A stretch of 64,000 nucleotides of DNA from Glycomyces paridis (GTDB lineage Bacteria > Actinomycetota > Actinomycetes > Mycobacteriales > Micromonosporaceae): NCBI RefSeq assembly GCF_004912155.1, contig NZ_STGX01000019.1, forward strand, positions 1 through 64,000, written 5' to 3'. The translations under genes and the position numbers were made by a program. Positions 41,626 through 50,314 of the stretch are shown in pieces. Position 1 is the stretch's first letter. Each line of letters begins with the position of its first letter. Below the pieces are notes generated by a model. That model was not told the DNA's origin. It saw only the letters and a program-made list of their open reading frames with translations, and searched no databases.

Positions 41626-42076
41626 GGGACCCATCGGCCCCACCTCCTGGGCCGGACCCGAAGGGCCGCCGCCGCGCGCGCTGCGGCCCCGCTGGAGGGA
41701 GCCCCACCCCGTCCGCGTCGGCCCCACCGCCGCCGGTTCCGCGCTGTGCGCGCTGTGGGTCCTCATGTGGCTCCTGGCGTACGCCAAGGGCGCCCAGGAC
41801 GCGTCCCCGAGCGGGGCGGGCTTCGCCTGGGTGACTTTGGCCGCGAGTACGATCGGAGCAGTCGCCGCGGCCGCGCTCGCGCGCTACGGTGACCGCGGAG
41901 CCGCGGTCGGCGTTGCGGCGGTCGCAGGGACGGCCGCTGGGGTCACGGGGCTCTCGTGCGAGCTGTATCTTTTGCTGACCGGCGATTGGATCCTGTGGTT
42001 ACATCGACCGCAGTTCGCCACATCCTTCAGTAGGTCGTATCGAACGGCTGCCCGCTCGGGCCGCCGGTTCCATTGA
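41618..42076 (+). CDS. Small membrane protein of unknown function
   Basis: This encodes 152 residues with about three transmembrane helices (near 40-57, 70-88 and 94-120) after a Pro-rich cytoplasmic N-terminus. I do not recognise the family. The ATG overlaps the end of the PrsW gene by 8 nt, and there is no clear ribosome-binding site, so it likely depends on translation of the upstream gene. The basic Ser/Arg tail is ordinary. It is probably the last gene of the kinase-PrsW series. Confidence 0.6.
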   Translation: MHEGPIGPTSWAGPEGPPPRALRPRWREPHPVRVGPTAAGSALCALWVLMWLLAYAKGAQDASPSGAGFAWVTLAASTIGAVAAAALARYGDRGAAVGVAAVAGTAAGVTGLSCELYLLLTGDWILWLHRPQFATSFSRSYRTAARSGRRFH

Positions 42077-42097
42077 ATGAGAAGACGGGGACGGATC

Positions 42098-42604
42098 GTG
42101 TCGTATTTCGCTGTGGCTGTGGGCCGCGAGGGCGACGAATGGGAGGCCGCGGAGGTCGACCTCGACGCTGTTGCCGACGTCGAGGACGCGGCCGAGGTCA
42201 TGCGTGAGGCTTTCCCTGACGCCGACCTGACGCTGCTGTTCGTCGACGCCGACGACGAGTACCTGACGGTGATGCGCCTCGACAAGGGCGACGACCTGCG
42301 CACGTTCGGCTCCGACGCCGAATACGCGTCGCAGTCGCGCCTGGGCGAGGCCCTCCTGGGCGACCTCGAACCCGAGGACGCCGAGGAGATCGACTCCGAG
42401 GACGAGGAGTCCATCGCGGCCCGACCGACCGAGCTCGACGCCGAGCCCGTCGGCGAGGCCGACCTCATGCGCGACCTGGGCGTGCCCGGCTCCAACCTGC
42501 TCGCCCTGTGCGCCAAGGAGGGCATGATGCCCTCCGACGTGGTCGCCGCCGTCGCCGCCGCGGTCGGCTTCGCCGAGGCCCTCGAAGACGCCACCGGCGC
42601 CTAG
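42098..42604 (+). CDS. tRNA adenosine deaminase-associated protein
   Basis: This encodes 168 residues of an actinobacterial family usually found just before tadA. The N-terminal half is an alpha/beta domain (SYFAVAVGREGDEWEAAEVDLD). A very acidic middle follows (about 85-125), then a C-terminal helical part (LGVPGSNLLALCAKEGMMPSDVVAAVAAAVGFAE). The GTG at 42098 is chosen since the conserved sequence begins there and GGGGA precedes it. Its biochemical role is unknown; the name is based on context. Confidence 0.85.
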   Translation: MSYFAVAVGREGDEWEAAEVDLDAVADVEDAAEVMREAFPDADLTLLFVDADDEYLTVMRLDKGDDLRTFGSDAEYASQSRLGEALLGDLEPEDAEEIDSEDEESIAARPTELDAEPVGEADLMRDLGVPGSNLLALCAKEGMMPSDVVAAVAAAVGFAEALEDATGA

Positions 42605-42627
42605 TCGCCAGGCCCCCTTCCACTCCG

Positions 42628-43188
42628 ATGCAGTCCCGCCGCGAGGTCCACGAACGCTGGATGCGCCGCGCCCTCGACGCGGCGCGCACCCCCGGTGCGG
42701 GCCTCCCGGCGGGTGGGACTCCCCCGAACCGGCCCGGCCGCCCGGCATGCCAGGCCGACACCGCCACGGCGGCACCGAAGGACGCCCCCGCGGCGCCGCG
42801 AGCGGACCTGCCCGTCGGCGCCGCGGTCTTCGCCCCCGACGGGCGCGAACTCGCGGTGGCCGCCAACGCCAGAGAGGCCCTCGGCGACCCGACCGCGCAC
42901 GCCGAGGTCCTCGCCCTCCGCGCGGCCGCGGCGGCGCACGGCGACGGCTGGCGGCTCGAAGGGTGCACCCTCGTGGTCACCTTGGAGCCGTGCACGATGT
43001 GCGCCGGGGCGGCCGTCCTCGCCCGCGTCGGCGCGATCGTCTTCGGCGCCTGGGAACCCAAGACCGGCGCCGTCGGCTCCCTCTGGGACGTCGTGCGCGA
43101 CCCCCGGCTCAACCACAACCCCGAGGTCTACGGCGGCGTCCTCGAACCCGAGTCCGCCGCGCTGCTGCGCGCCCACTTCGGCAGGTGA
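42628..43188 (+). CDS. tadA: tRNA-specific adenosine deaminase with an unusual insertion
   Basis: This encodes 186 residues. TadA converts adenosine 34 to inosine in tRNA-Arg(ACG). The zinc site and proton-shuttle Glu are present: HAE (H91, E93) and PCTMC (C122, C125). FGAWEPKTGAVGS and the C-terminal helix are as in the family. Between the first helix (MRRALDAAR) and the first strand (DLPVGAAVF) there are about 38 extra residues rich in Pro, Gly and Ala (about 21-58), where typical TadA has only a few. The ATG at 42628 is one option and the ATG at 42661 (MRRAL) another; neither has a ribosome-binding site. Confidence 0.92.
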   Translation: MQSRREVHERWMRRALDAARTPGAGLPAGGTPPNRPGRPACQADTATAAPKDAPAAPRADLPVGAAVFAPDGRELAVAANAREALGDPTAHAEVLALRAAAAAHGDGWRLEGCTLVVTLEPCTMCAGAAVLARVGAIVFGAWEPKTGAVGSLWDVVRDPRLNHNPEVYGGVLEPESAALLRAHFGR

Positions 43189-43194
43189 GCCGAA

Positions 43195-43221
43195 GGGCGG
43201 CATGGGAAGCCCATGCCGCCC
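43195..43221. terminator. Bidirectional terminator
   Basis: A perfect 12-bp stem GGGCGGCATGGG/CCCATGCCGCCC with AAG loop, between the convergent tadA and Fe-S protein genes. Confidence 0.85.
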
Positions 43222-43237
43222 CGCTTCAACCGGCCCG

Positions 43238-45379
43238 CTACTCGGCGGCGGCCTTCTCGGCCCGCTTCTCCTGGGTCCGCGCCAAGAGCTGGGCGATGTC
43301 GACGACCTCGACGTCCTCGCGGCCCGCGTCGGCGACGCCGTCGCGGAGCATGGTGGAGCAGAACGGGCAGCCGACCGCCACGGTGCTCGCGCCGGTGGCG
43401 ACGGCCTCGTCGGCCCGCTCTCGGTTGACCCGCTTGCCGATCGGCTCCTCCAGCCACATGCGGGCGCCGCCCGCGCCGCAGCAGAAGGACTTCTCGGCGT
43501 TGCGCGGCATCTCGGTGACCTCGGCGAAGGAGCCGAGGAGTTCGCGCGGGGGCGAGAAGACGCGGTTGTGGCGGCCCAGGTAGCACGGGTCGTGGTAGGT
43601 GAGCTTGCCGTCGTGCTCCTCGACGGGCGTGATCTTCCCGGCGTTGACGAGGTCGTTGAGGAGCTCGGTGTGGTGCACGACCTCGTAGTTCCCGCCGAGG
43701 TCCTTGTACTCGTTGCCCACGGTGTTGAGGCAGTGCGGGCAGGTCGCGACGATCTTGACGGCCCCGACCCCGTTGAGCGTCTCCACGTTCTGCTCGGCGA
43801 GCATCTGGAACATGAACTCGTGCCCGATGCGCCGGGCCGAGTCGCCCGTGCAGGTCTCGGCCTCGCCGAGCACCGCGAACTTGACGCCCGCGTCGTGCAG
43901 GAGGGTCGCGACCGCGCGAGAGGTCTTCTGCGCCTTGGGGTCGTAGGCGCCCGCGCAGCCGACCCAGTACAGGTACTCGAACTCGGTCTCCCCGTCGGCC
44001 ACCGGCACCTCGAAGTCGAGGCCCTCGGCCCACTTGAGGCGGTGGGCGGGGTTCTCGCCCCAGGGGTTCCCCTTGTTCTCCAGGTTGCGGAGCATCGTCT
44101 GGGCCTCGGCCGGGAAGTCCGACTCGATCATGACCATGTTGCGGCGCAGGTCGATGATGTGGTCCACGTGCTCGATGTCCACCGGGCACTGCTCGACGCA
44201 GGCGCCGCAGGTGGTGCACGCCCACAGGACGTCGGGGTCGATGACCGAGCCGATGATGTTGATCTTCTCGTGCGGGTCGGCCCCGCCGCGCTCCTTCGCG
44301 AGCGCCGCGGCCTTGAGGTAAGGCGCCTGCTCGTACAGGTGGTCGCGCAGGTCGGTCACGAGCTTCTTGGGGGACAGGGGCTTGCCGGTGTTCCAGGCCG
44401 GGCACTGCGACTGGCAGCGGCCGCACTCGGTGCACGTGGAGAAGTCGAGCAGGCCCTTCCACGAGAAGTCGGCGATGGTCGCGACGCCGAACGGCTCGGT
44501 CTCGGGGTCGGCCTTCTCGAAGTCGGCCGGCTCGCCGCCGATGAGCATGGGCTTGGCCGCGCCGAGCGAGACCGCGCCGTCGGCGTTGCGCTTGAAGTAC
44601 AGGTTGAAGAACGCGGTGACGCGGTGCCAGCCGATGCCCATCGACGGGATGAGCGCCAGCATGAGGAAGAACGTCCAGGAGACGAGGATGTCGAGGCCCG
44701 CGGCGAGCGTGATCGCGGTGTGCAGCGCCTCCTCGGAGGCCCCGTCCAGGCCGTTCGCGAACAGGGACGAGACCGGCGAGGTCCACTCGTCGACCTCCCC
44801 GAGCGAGACCTTGAAGACCCGGACGGCCATGTGGGAGAGGACGATCGTGAAGATCGTCGCCTCGATGTAGAACGCCATCCACTGCCGCGAGCCCTCGAAG
44901 CGCGAGGACGAGCGCCGCTGCCCGGCCTCGGAGGCGGTGCCCTGCGGCGGCACGCGGTGCGACCGCGGCTGACGGGCCGTCCTGATCCCGAAGAGGGTGA
45001 GGATGGCGATGCCCGTGAGCACCGTGAGGAGCTCGGAGACCAGCAGCCAGGGCCCCCAGTGCCCGACGATCGGCAGGCTCAGGGAGGGGTCGATCACCTC
45101 CCAATAGGACTGCGCGAGGGCGGGGAACAGCAGGAAGAAACCGAAGAACACCGCCCAGTGCGCGAGGCCGACCCAGGTCCACTGGAGCATCCTGGTGTGG
45201 CCCAAGGACTCCCGCAGCATGGTCTTGATCCGCTGCCCCCGGTCGCCCTTGCGCGTGCTGTCGGGCGCGCCGAGCCGGATCAGGTCGAGCATGCCGAGAC
45301 CGGCGCGGACGAACAGCCCGATCGCGAACGCGGTGTACGCGAAGGCGATCGTGGCCGTGACGATTTGGACGACTCCCAT
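43238..45379 (-). CDS. Membrane-bound heterodisulfide reductase-like Fe-S electron-transfer protein
   Basis: This encodes 713 residues. The N-terminal half has about five to six membrane helices (1-290) resembling the NarI/DsrM heme-b domain. Two [4Fe-4S] ferredoxin motifs follow (CTECGRCQSQCP and CTTCGACVEQCP). Two Cys-rich CCG-type domains then appear (CTGDSARR..CPHC, and CYLGRHN..CCGAGG), as in heterodisulfide reductase HdrD or GlpC. It probably shuttles electrons between cytoplasmic donors and the quinone pool; the electron donor in actinobacteria is not settled. The ATG at 45379 has GAGAGGT upstream. This matches a single-chain Fe-S protein widely conserved in actinobacteria. Confidence 0.93.
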   Translation of the reverse strand: MGVVQIVTATIAFAYTAFAIGLFVRAGLGMLDLIRLGAPDSTRKGDRGQRIKTMLRESLGHTRMLQWTWVGLAHWAVFFGFFLLFPALAQSYWEVIDPSLSLPIVGHWGPWLLVSELLTVLTGIAILTLFGIRTARQPRSHRVPPQGTASEAGQRRSSSRFEGSRQWMAFYIEATIFTIVLSHMAVRVFKVSLGEVDEWTSPVSSLFANGLDGASEEALHTAITLAAGLDILVSWTFFLMLALIPSMGIGWHRVTAFFNLYFKRNADGAVSLGAAKPMLIGGEPADFEKADPETEPFGVATIADFSWKGLLDFSTCTECGRCQSQCPAWNTGKPLSPKKLVTDLRDHLYEQAPYLKAAALAKERGGADPHEKINIIGSVIDPDVLWACTTCGACVEQCPVDIEHVDHIIDLRRNMVMIESDFPAEAQTMLRNLENKGNPWGENPAHRLKWAEGLDFEVPVADGETEFEYLYWVGCAGAYDPKAQKTSRAVATLLHDAGVKFAVLGEAETCTGDSARRIGHEFMFQMLAEQNVETLNGVGAVKIVATCPHCLNTVGNEYKDLGGNYEVVHHTELLNDLVNAGKITPVEEHDGKLTYHDPCYLGRHNRVFSPPRELLGSFAEVTEMPRNAEKSFCCGAGGARMWLEEPIGKRVNRERADEAVATGASTVAVGCPFCSTMLRDGVADAGREDVEVVDIAQLLARTQEKRAEKAAAE

Positions 45380-45478
45380 GGCGACCTCTCGGCAGTGCTG
45401 GCTCTCGGCATTGCTGGCGCACGACGGCGGGATGGCGCCCTCCTGCAACAGTGCGGTGTTCCCGATCACGATACATGT

Positions 45479-45490
45479 TACTGAGCAGTA
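45479..45490. promoter_or_regulatory. Candidate operator TACTG-AG-CAGTA in a divergent promoter region
   Basis: A 12-nt inverted repeat (arms TACTG and CAGTA) lies midway between the Fe-S protein gene and the gene at 45602, in a locally AT-rich stretch. It resembles TetR-type operators in length and form. The regulator is unknown. Confidence 0.35.
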
Positions 45491-45601
45491 GCCATCCTGG
45501 CGCACCGCCCCTGCGACCCGCCTCACGGCGCCCGCGCCGCCGACCCGGCCCCGCCTTGAGCGAGACGTGCCGCACTTGCCTCGACCTGGCAAACTGGCCT
45601 C

Positions 45602-46777
45602 ATGGACCCCTACGCCTCCTACAACCCCAATCCGGGCGCCGACCCGAACCAGCCGAACGGCTACCCGCCCGGGCAGCCCCCGGCGTACGGCACGACGCCG
45701 GACCCGTACGGCGCGCCCGACCCGTACGCCTCCCCGACCGGGGGCTACGCCCCGAGCCCGGGGACGAGCCACTCCATCGGCTACCCGCCGCCCGGCCCGC
45801 CCGCGCCCGGGCCCTACCCGGGCGCGCCCGCACCGGGCCCCTACGGCCCCATGCCGCCCCAGTACGGGCCGCCGGTCATGCCGCAGCCGTCCTCGGGCAT
45901 CCCGGCCGCCGGCTGGATCGGCATCGCGCTCGGCATCGTCCTGGTGGTCGGGCTGGGGATCGCCGGGGTCGTGTGGGGCCTCGACCGCTCCGACGGCGAC
46001 ACCGGCGGCACCGGCACTTCAGCGACCGACACCGACGAGGGCGGCACGGGCGCCGACCCCGGCACCGAGCCCACCGAGGCCGCCGTCGCCGATCCGGTCG
46101 CCGACGCCGCGATCGGCGACTGCTTCTACGACTACGGCGACGAGACCACCCCCGACCTGGAGGCGACCAGCTGCGGGGCAGGGACCTTCGAGGCCATCGA
46201 CATCGTCGAGGGCACCTCCGACCTGACCTCCTGCGACGACCTGCCGCTGGCCGACTCCGCAGTCACCTCCACCGCCGCCGACCGCGTGCTGTGCCTGAGC
46301 TACACCGCGATCGCGGGGGACGACGCCTACCACGCGCAAGTGGACGAGTGCATCTACGGGACCTCCACGCCCGACTCGGCGTGGAACGTCATCGACTGCC
46401 AGGACGGGGCCTTCAAGGTCATCGAACGGCTCGAGGACGAGTCGAGCACGAGTTCGTGCACCGACTCCACGTACTACATCTACGGCCTGGCGTACACGAC
46501 GAGCCAGACCTATCTGGACGTCACGCTGTGCCTGACGATGATCTACCCCGGCGGCGACGCCGGGTACGCCGGTGTCGACGACTGCATGTCGATGAACAGC
46601 GACTACACGTACTTCGAGTTCGTCTCCGACTGCTCCGACGGGAACGTGTACATCACGGGGCGCTCGAACGAGATCTTCGACGACCCCGAGGGCTGGTGCA
46701 ACGGCTGGGGCTGGCATTACCAGGAGATCCCCGACTTCCCGGAGCTGAGCTACACGGTCTGCTGGGGCTGGTTGTAG
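45602..46777 (+). CDS. Pro-rich membrane-anchored protein with a Cys-rich extracellular domain
   Basis: This encodes 391 residues. The first 100 residues are Pro/Gly/Tyr-rich with repeated DPYG and GPYPGAPAP. One transmembrane helix follows (about 103-124, WIGIALGIVLVVGLGIAGVVWGL), then a Gly/Thr/Asp linker and a 230-residue outer domain with about twelve Cys, many probably disulfide-bonded. Repeated patterns such as GDCFYDYGDET, DECIYGTS and DDCMSM suggest two or three related modules. I do not recognise the domain. The ATG at 45602 is the only sensible start. It has the same design as the protein from 1362. Confidence 0.75.
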   Translation: MDPYASYNPNPGADPNQPNGYPPGQPPAYGTTPDPYGAPDPYASPTGGYAPSPGTSHSIGYPPPGPPAPGPYPGAPAPGPYGPMPPQYGPPVMPQPSSGIPAAGWIGIALGIVLVVGLGIAGVVWGLDRSDGDTGGTGTSATDTDEGGTGADPGTEPTEAAVADPVADAAIGDCFYDYGDETTPDLEATSCGAGTFEAIDIVEGTSDLTSCDDLPLADSAVTSTAADRVLCLSYTAIAGDDAYHAQVDECIYGTSTPDSAWNVIDCQDGAFKVIERLEDESSTSSCTDSTYYIYGLAYTTSQTYLDVTLCLTMIYPGGDAGYAGVDDCMSMNSDYTYFEFVSDCSDGNVYITGRSNEIFDDPEGWCNGWGWHYQEIPDFPELSYTVCWGWL

Positions 46778-46790
46778 ACCGGACGGCGAA

Positions 46791-46818
46791 GGGCCCGGCT
46801 CCGCGCGGAGCCGGGCCC
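46791..46818. terminator. Bidirectional terminator
   Basis: A perfect 13-bp inverted repeat GGGCCCGGCTCCG/CGGAGCCGGGCCC with a 2-nt centre, between the convergent membrane-protein and LacI-family genes. Confidence 0.85.
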
Positions 46819-46835
46819 GTCTTCGAAGGGGAACT

Positions 46836-47927
46836 TCAGGCGGATTCGCGGACCACGATCCTGGTGCCCAGGATCGTCACCAGGGGCCCGGCCTCCTCGC
46901 CGCGGATGCGCCCGCACAGCAGGCGGGCCATCTCGCGGCCCATCGTCTCGGTCGGCTGGTGGACCGTCGTCAGCGGCGGCTCGGCGACCTCGGCCAGCGG
47001 CGAGTCGTCGAAGCCGACCAGGGCCAGGTCCTCGGGGACGCTGATCCCCCGCTCCCGGGCCACGCGGAGCGTCGCGATCGCGAGCGGGTCGGAGTGGCAG
47101 AAGACCGCGTCGAGCTCGCCGGCGGTGTCGAAGAGGTGCCGGGCGGCCTTGATGCCCGAGGCCTCGTCGAAGCCCTCGGCGACCGACACCAGCGACTCCT
47201 CGACCGGCAGCCGGGAGCCGCGCAGGCCGTCCCGGTAGCCGTTGAGCCGGTCGACGCCCACGGCCATGTCCTGCGGGCCGGCGATGAGGCCGATCCGCTT
47301 GTGGCCGTGCTGCGCCAGGTACTCGACCGCCTGTCGCGCGCCGGAGCGGTTGTCGCAGTCGACGTACGCCACCGGGCGGAAGCCCACCGGCGTGCCGCAC
47401 AGGACGATCGGGATGCCCGCGTCCTCCAGCCGCTCGGGGAGGGGGTCCCCGGAGTGGCTGGAGACCATCATGACGCCGTCGACGTGCTGGCCCATGAGGT
47501 AGGACTCCAGGTCGGCGCGGTTGCCGTCCCGCGGCGCGAACGTGAGCATGAGCCGCATGTTCTCCTCGGCGAGCTGCTCGGTGATCCCGCGCAGCACGCC
47601 GGCGAAGAACGGCTCCGACCACAGCCACTCCTGGGACTCGGTCACGACCAGCGCGACGGTGTCCGTCCGCTGGGTGACGAGGGTCCTGGCCGCCTGGTTG
47701 GGGACGTACCCCAGCTCCTTGATGGCGGCCAGGACCGCGGCGCGAGTGTCCTCGGCGACCTTGGGGGAGCCGTTGATGACGCGCGAGACCGTGCCCCGGC
47801 CGACGCCGGCGTGGCGGGCCACGGTGTCGAGCGTCGGCCGTCCGCCGCTGCGTCTGCGTCCGTGGCGCTCACCTTTGCCGGCGGTCGGTGCCGGTTCGTC
47901 GGAAACCTCGGTTCGGGTCTCGGTCAT
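46836..47927 (-). CDS. LacI-family repressor, probably CebR-type cellobiose regulator
   Basis: This encodes 363 residues. The N-terminal helix-turn-helix and hinge (about 30-80: PTLDTVARHAGVGRGTVSRVINGSPKV, VPNQAARTL) bind DNA. The remaining part is a periplasmic-binding-protein-like ligand domain (DGVMMVSSH, AYVDCDNRSGARQAVEYL, GFDDSPLAE). It sits beside a beta-glucosidase and sugar ABC genes. The 14-nt sites TGGGAGCG-type near 53161 and 53413 match the palindrome used by CebR of Streptomyces and CelR of Thermobifida. It probably represses cellulose use and is released by cellobiose or cello-oligosaccharides. GAGG precedes the ATG. Confidence 0.9.
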   Translation of the reverse strand: MTETRTEVSDEPAPTAGKGERHGRRRSGGRPTLDTVARHAGVGRGTVSRVINGSPKVAEDTRAAVLAAIKELGYVPNQAARTLVTQRTDTVALVVTESQEWLWSEPFFAGVLRGITEQLAEENMRLMLTFAPRDGNRADLESYLMGQHVDGVMMVSSHSGDPLPERLEDAGIPIVLCGTPVGFRPVAYVDCDNRSGARQAVEYLAQHGHKRIGLIAGPQDMAVGVDRLNGYRDGLRGSRLPVEESLVSVAEGFDEASGIKAARHLFDTAGELDAVFCHSDPLAIATLRVARERGISVPEDLALVGFDDSPLAEVAEPPLTTVHQPTETMGREMARLLCGRIRGEEAGPLVTILGTRIVVRESA

Positions 47928-47960
47928 CGTGCATCACCTCGGGCAACGTTAGCGGTGGAT

Positions 47961-49382
47961 CTATTCTGCCTCACGGTTCGATCGGGCGCGTCGCACCAGG
48001 TCGCCGTACCAGCGCCCGGAGTCCTTGACCGTGCGCTCGCCGGTCTCGAATTCGACGTAGACCAGCCCGAACCGCTTCGTGTAGCCCCAGGCCCACTCGA
48101 AGTTGTCGGCCAGCGACCAGGCGAAGTAGCCCACGAGCGGCACCCCGGCGTCGACGGCGTCGGCGCAGGCGGCCACGTGGCCCTGCACGTACTCGAGGCG
48201 CTCGACGTCGTGGACCTCCCCGTCGTCCAGCTTGTCGGGGAAGGCCGCGCCGTTCTCGGTGACGGCCAGCCCGACCTCGGGGTAGGAGGCGTGCAGGCGG
48301 GTGAGGATCTCGGTGAGCCCGGCGGGCTCGATCTCCCAGCCCATGTCGGTCACGGGCAGCCCGGCCGAGACGAAGCCGATGTGCTCGTTGGCGGGCCAGG
48401 CGGACCCGGCGCCGGTGGGCGCGGCCGACGCGGAGGTCGCACCGCCGTTACCGGTAACGGTGAATCTGCTGTAGTAGTTCACCGAGAGCACGTCGAGCGG
48501 CGCGTTGATCGTCTCCAGGTCGCCGTCCTCGATGAACGCGAAGTCGGTGATGGCCTTGAAGTCCTCGACGATGTCCTCGGGGTAGGCCCCGCGGAGCGCG
48601 GCCTCGGTGAACCAGCGGTTCTGGACGCCGTCGACGCGGCGCGCGGCGTCGAGGTCGACGGGGGACTCGCTGGCGGCGTGGATCGGGTAGAAGTTCAGGC
48701 CGATGCTCACCGTGGCCTCGGGGTCGGCGGCCTTGATGGCGCGCGCGGCGAGCCCGTGGGCGAGCATGAGGTGGTGCGCGGCGGCGATCGAGGCGGAGGG
48801 GTCGCGGCGCCCGGGGGCGTGCTCGCCCGAGGCGTAGCCGAGGAACGCCGAGCACCACGGCTCGTTGACGGTGATCCAGTGCTTGACGCGGTCGCCGAGG
48901 GCCTCGTGCGCGATCTGCGCGAACTGCGCGAAGCGCAGCGCGGTCGCCCGCTCGGGCCAGCCGCCGGCGTCTTCGAGGGTCTGGGGGAGGTCCCAGTGGT
49001 AGAGGGTGATCCAGGGGGTGATGCCCTCGGCGAGGAGGGCGTCGACGAGGTTCGAGTAGTAGGCGAGGCCCTTGGGGTTGACGGTGCCGTCCCCGTCGGG
49101 GCAGATCCGGGGCCACGACAGGGAGAACCGGTAGCTGTTGAGGCCGAGCGCCTTGATGAGGGCGACGTCCCCGGCGATGTTGTTGTAGGAGTCGATCGCG
49201 GTGTCGCCGTTGGAGCCGTCGACCACGCGGCCGGGCTCGTTGACGAACGCGTCCCAGATGGACTTGCCGCGCCCGTCGGTGCCGGTGGCGCCCTCGACCT
49301 GGTAGGAGGAGGTCGCCGCCCCCCAGGCGAATGTCGATGGGAATCGGGCCGCGAGCGCGGTCCCGTCGGTGTCTATGGTCAT
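47961..49382 (-). CDS. GH1 family beta-glucosidase (intracellular)
   Basis: This encodes 473 residues, full length and without a signal peptide. The N-terminal signature FAWGAATSSYQVEG is present. The acid/base Glu is E174 (TVNEP) and the nucleophile is E376 (VTENG). It should hydrolyse imported cellobiose and cello-oligosaccharides to glucose. Its ATG overlaps the stop of the upstream permease gene by 4 nt, so import and cleavage are co-expressed. This matches the cebEFG-bglC order of Streptomyces. A perfect 16-bp palindrome at 48445-48460 lies inside the coding sequence. Confidence 0.95.
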   Translation of the reverse strand: MTIDTDGTALAARFPSTFAWGAATSSYQVEGATGTDGRGKSIWDAFVNEPGRVVDGSNGDTAIDSYNNIAGDVALIKALGLNSYRFSLSWPRICPDGDGTVNPKGLAYYSNLVDALLAEGITPWITLYHWDLPQTLEDAGGWPERATALRFAQFAQIAHEALGDRVKHWITVNEPWCSAFLGYASGEHAPGRRDPSASIAAAHHLMLAHGLAARAIKAADPEATVSIGLNFYPIHAASESPVDLDAARRVDGVQNRWFTEAALRGAYPEDIVEDFKAITDFAFIEDGDLETINAPLDVLSVNYYSRFTVTGNGGATSASAAPTGAGSAWPANEHIGFVSAGLPVTDMGWEIEPAGLTEILTRLHASYPEVGLAVTENGAAFPDKLDDGEVHDVERLEYVQGHVAACADAVDAGVPLVGYFAWSLADNFEWAWGYTKRFGLVYVEFETGERTVKDSGRWYGDLVRRARSNREAE

Positions 49383-50314
49383 TTGCCAGAACCTTCCATG
49401 ATGCCGTGGACGATCTGTCGTCCGAACACGACGAACAGGATCGCGATTGGAATGATCGAGATCAGAGTGCCGGTGAAGATCATCGAGAGGTCCGCGGACC
49501 AGGTGGCGGTGGAGATCTGGCGGATCGCGAGCTGGATGGTCGGGTTGGCTTCGCTCAGCACCATGAACGGCCACAGGAACTCGTTCCAGTTGAGCATGAA
49601 GGTGAGCAGGCCCAGGACGACCATGGCGGGGCGCAGGGCCGGGAGGACGATGCGCCACCAGATGCCCAGTGTGCTCGCGCCGTCGATGCGGGCGGCCTCG
49701 ATGATCTCGTCGGGGACGGCCTGTTCGCAGTACTGGCGCATCATGAAGATGCCGAACCCGTTGATGAGGAACGGCAGGATCACGGCCTGGAGGGTGTCGA
49801 GCCACTGGAGCTCGACCATGACCATGTACAGCGGCACGATGCCCAGCTGCTGGAGCGGGACCATCATCGAGAACAGGACCGTGGCCATGAGGATCTTGGA
49901 CCCGCGGAACTTGAGCTTCGCGAAGGCGAAGCCGCCGAGGGTCGACAGCAGGATCACCGAGAGGGTGACCGTGCCGGTGATGATGAGCGAGTTGCGCAGG
50001 CCCAGGAGCAGGTTCGCCTGCGGGTTGGTCAGGGCCTCCTGGATGTGCTCGCCGAGGTTGCCGCCGGGCAGGAGCGCGGGCGGGAAGCCCGAGGCGTCCG
50101 AGGAGACCCGGGAGGCGATGACGATCATCCAGTACAGCGGGAAGATCGACAGGAGCGCGACGAAGGCGAGGCCGACGCGGGTCATGACGGACGGGGCGAA
50201 GACCCCGTCGGACTCGTGCGGGCCGCTGTGGCGCTTCTTCCTGCGGCGCTGCTTCGCGGCGCTCGGCGCCGGCGCCTCGGGTGCGGTGCGTCGGGGCGCG
50301 GTTGCGGTGCTCAT
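49379..50314 (-). CDS. Sugar ABC transporter permease (MalG/CebG type)
   Basis: This encodes 311 residues with six membrane helices. The cytoplasmic EAA loop that docks the ATPase reads EAARIDGASTLGIWWRIVLP (about 220-239). A basic N-terminus of about 40 residues precedes helix 1. It pairs with the permease gene at 50311 through 4-nt ATGA overlaps on both sides. No ATPase gene is in the operon, which is normal in actinobacteria, where a shared MsiK-type ATPase energises such importers. Confidence 0.93.
   Translation of the reverse strand: MSTATAPRRTAPEAPAPSAAKQRRRKKRHSGPHESDGVFAPSVMTRVGLAFVALLSIFPLYWMIVIASRVSSDASGFPPALLPGGNLGEHIQEALTNPQANLLLGLRNSLIITGTVTLSVILLSTLGGFAFAKLKFRGSKILMATVLFSMMVPLQQLGIVPLYMVMVELQWLDTLQAVILPFLINGFGIFMMRQYCEQAVPDEIIEAARIDGASTLGIWWRIVLPALRPAMVVLGLLTFMLNWNEFLWPFMVLSEANPTIQLAIRQISTATWSADLSMIFTGTLISIIPIAILFVVFGRQIVHGIMEGSGK

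Noticed and set aside
48445-48460. Perfect 16-bp palindrome CCGTTACCGGTAACGG inside the beta-glucosidase gene
   Set aside because: About one such palindrome is expected by chance in 64 kb, and there is no other sign of regulation there.
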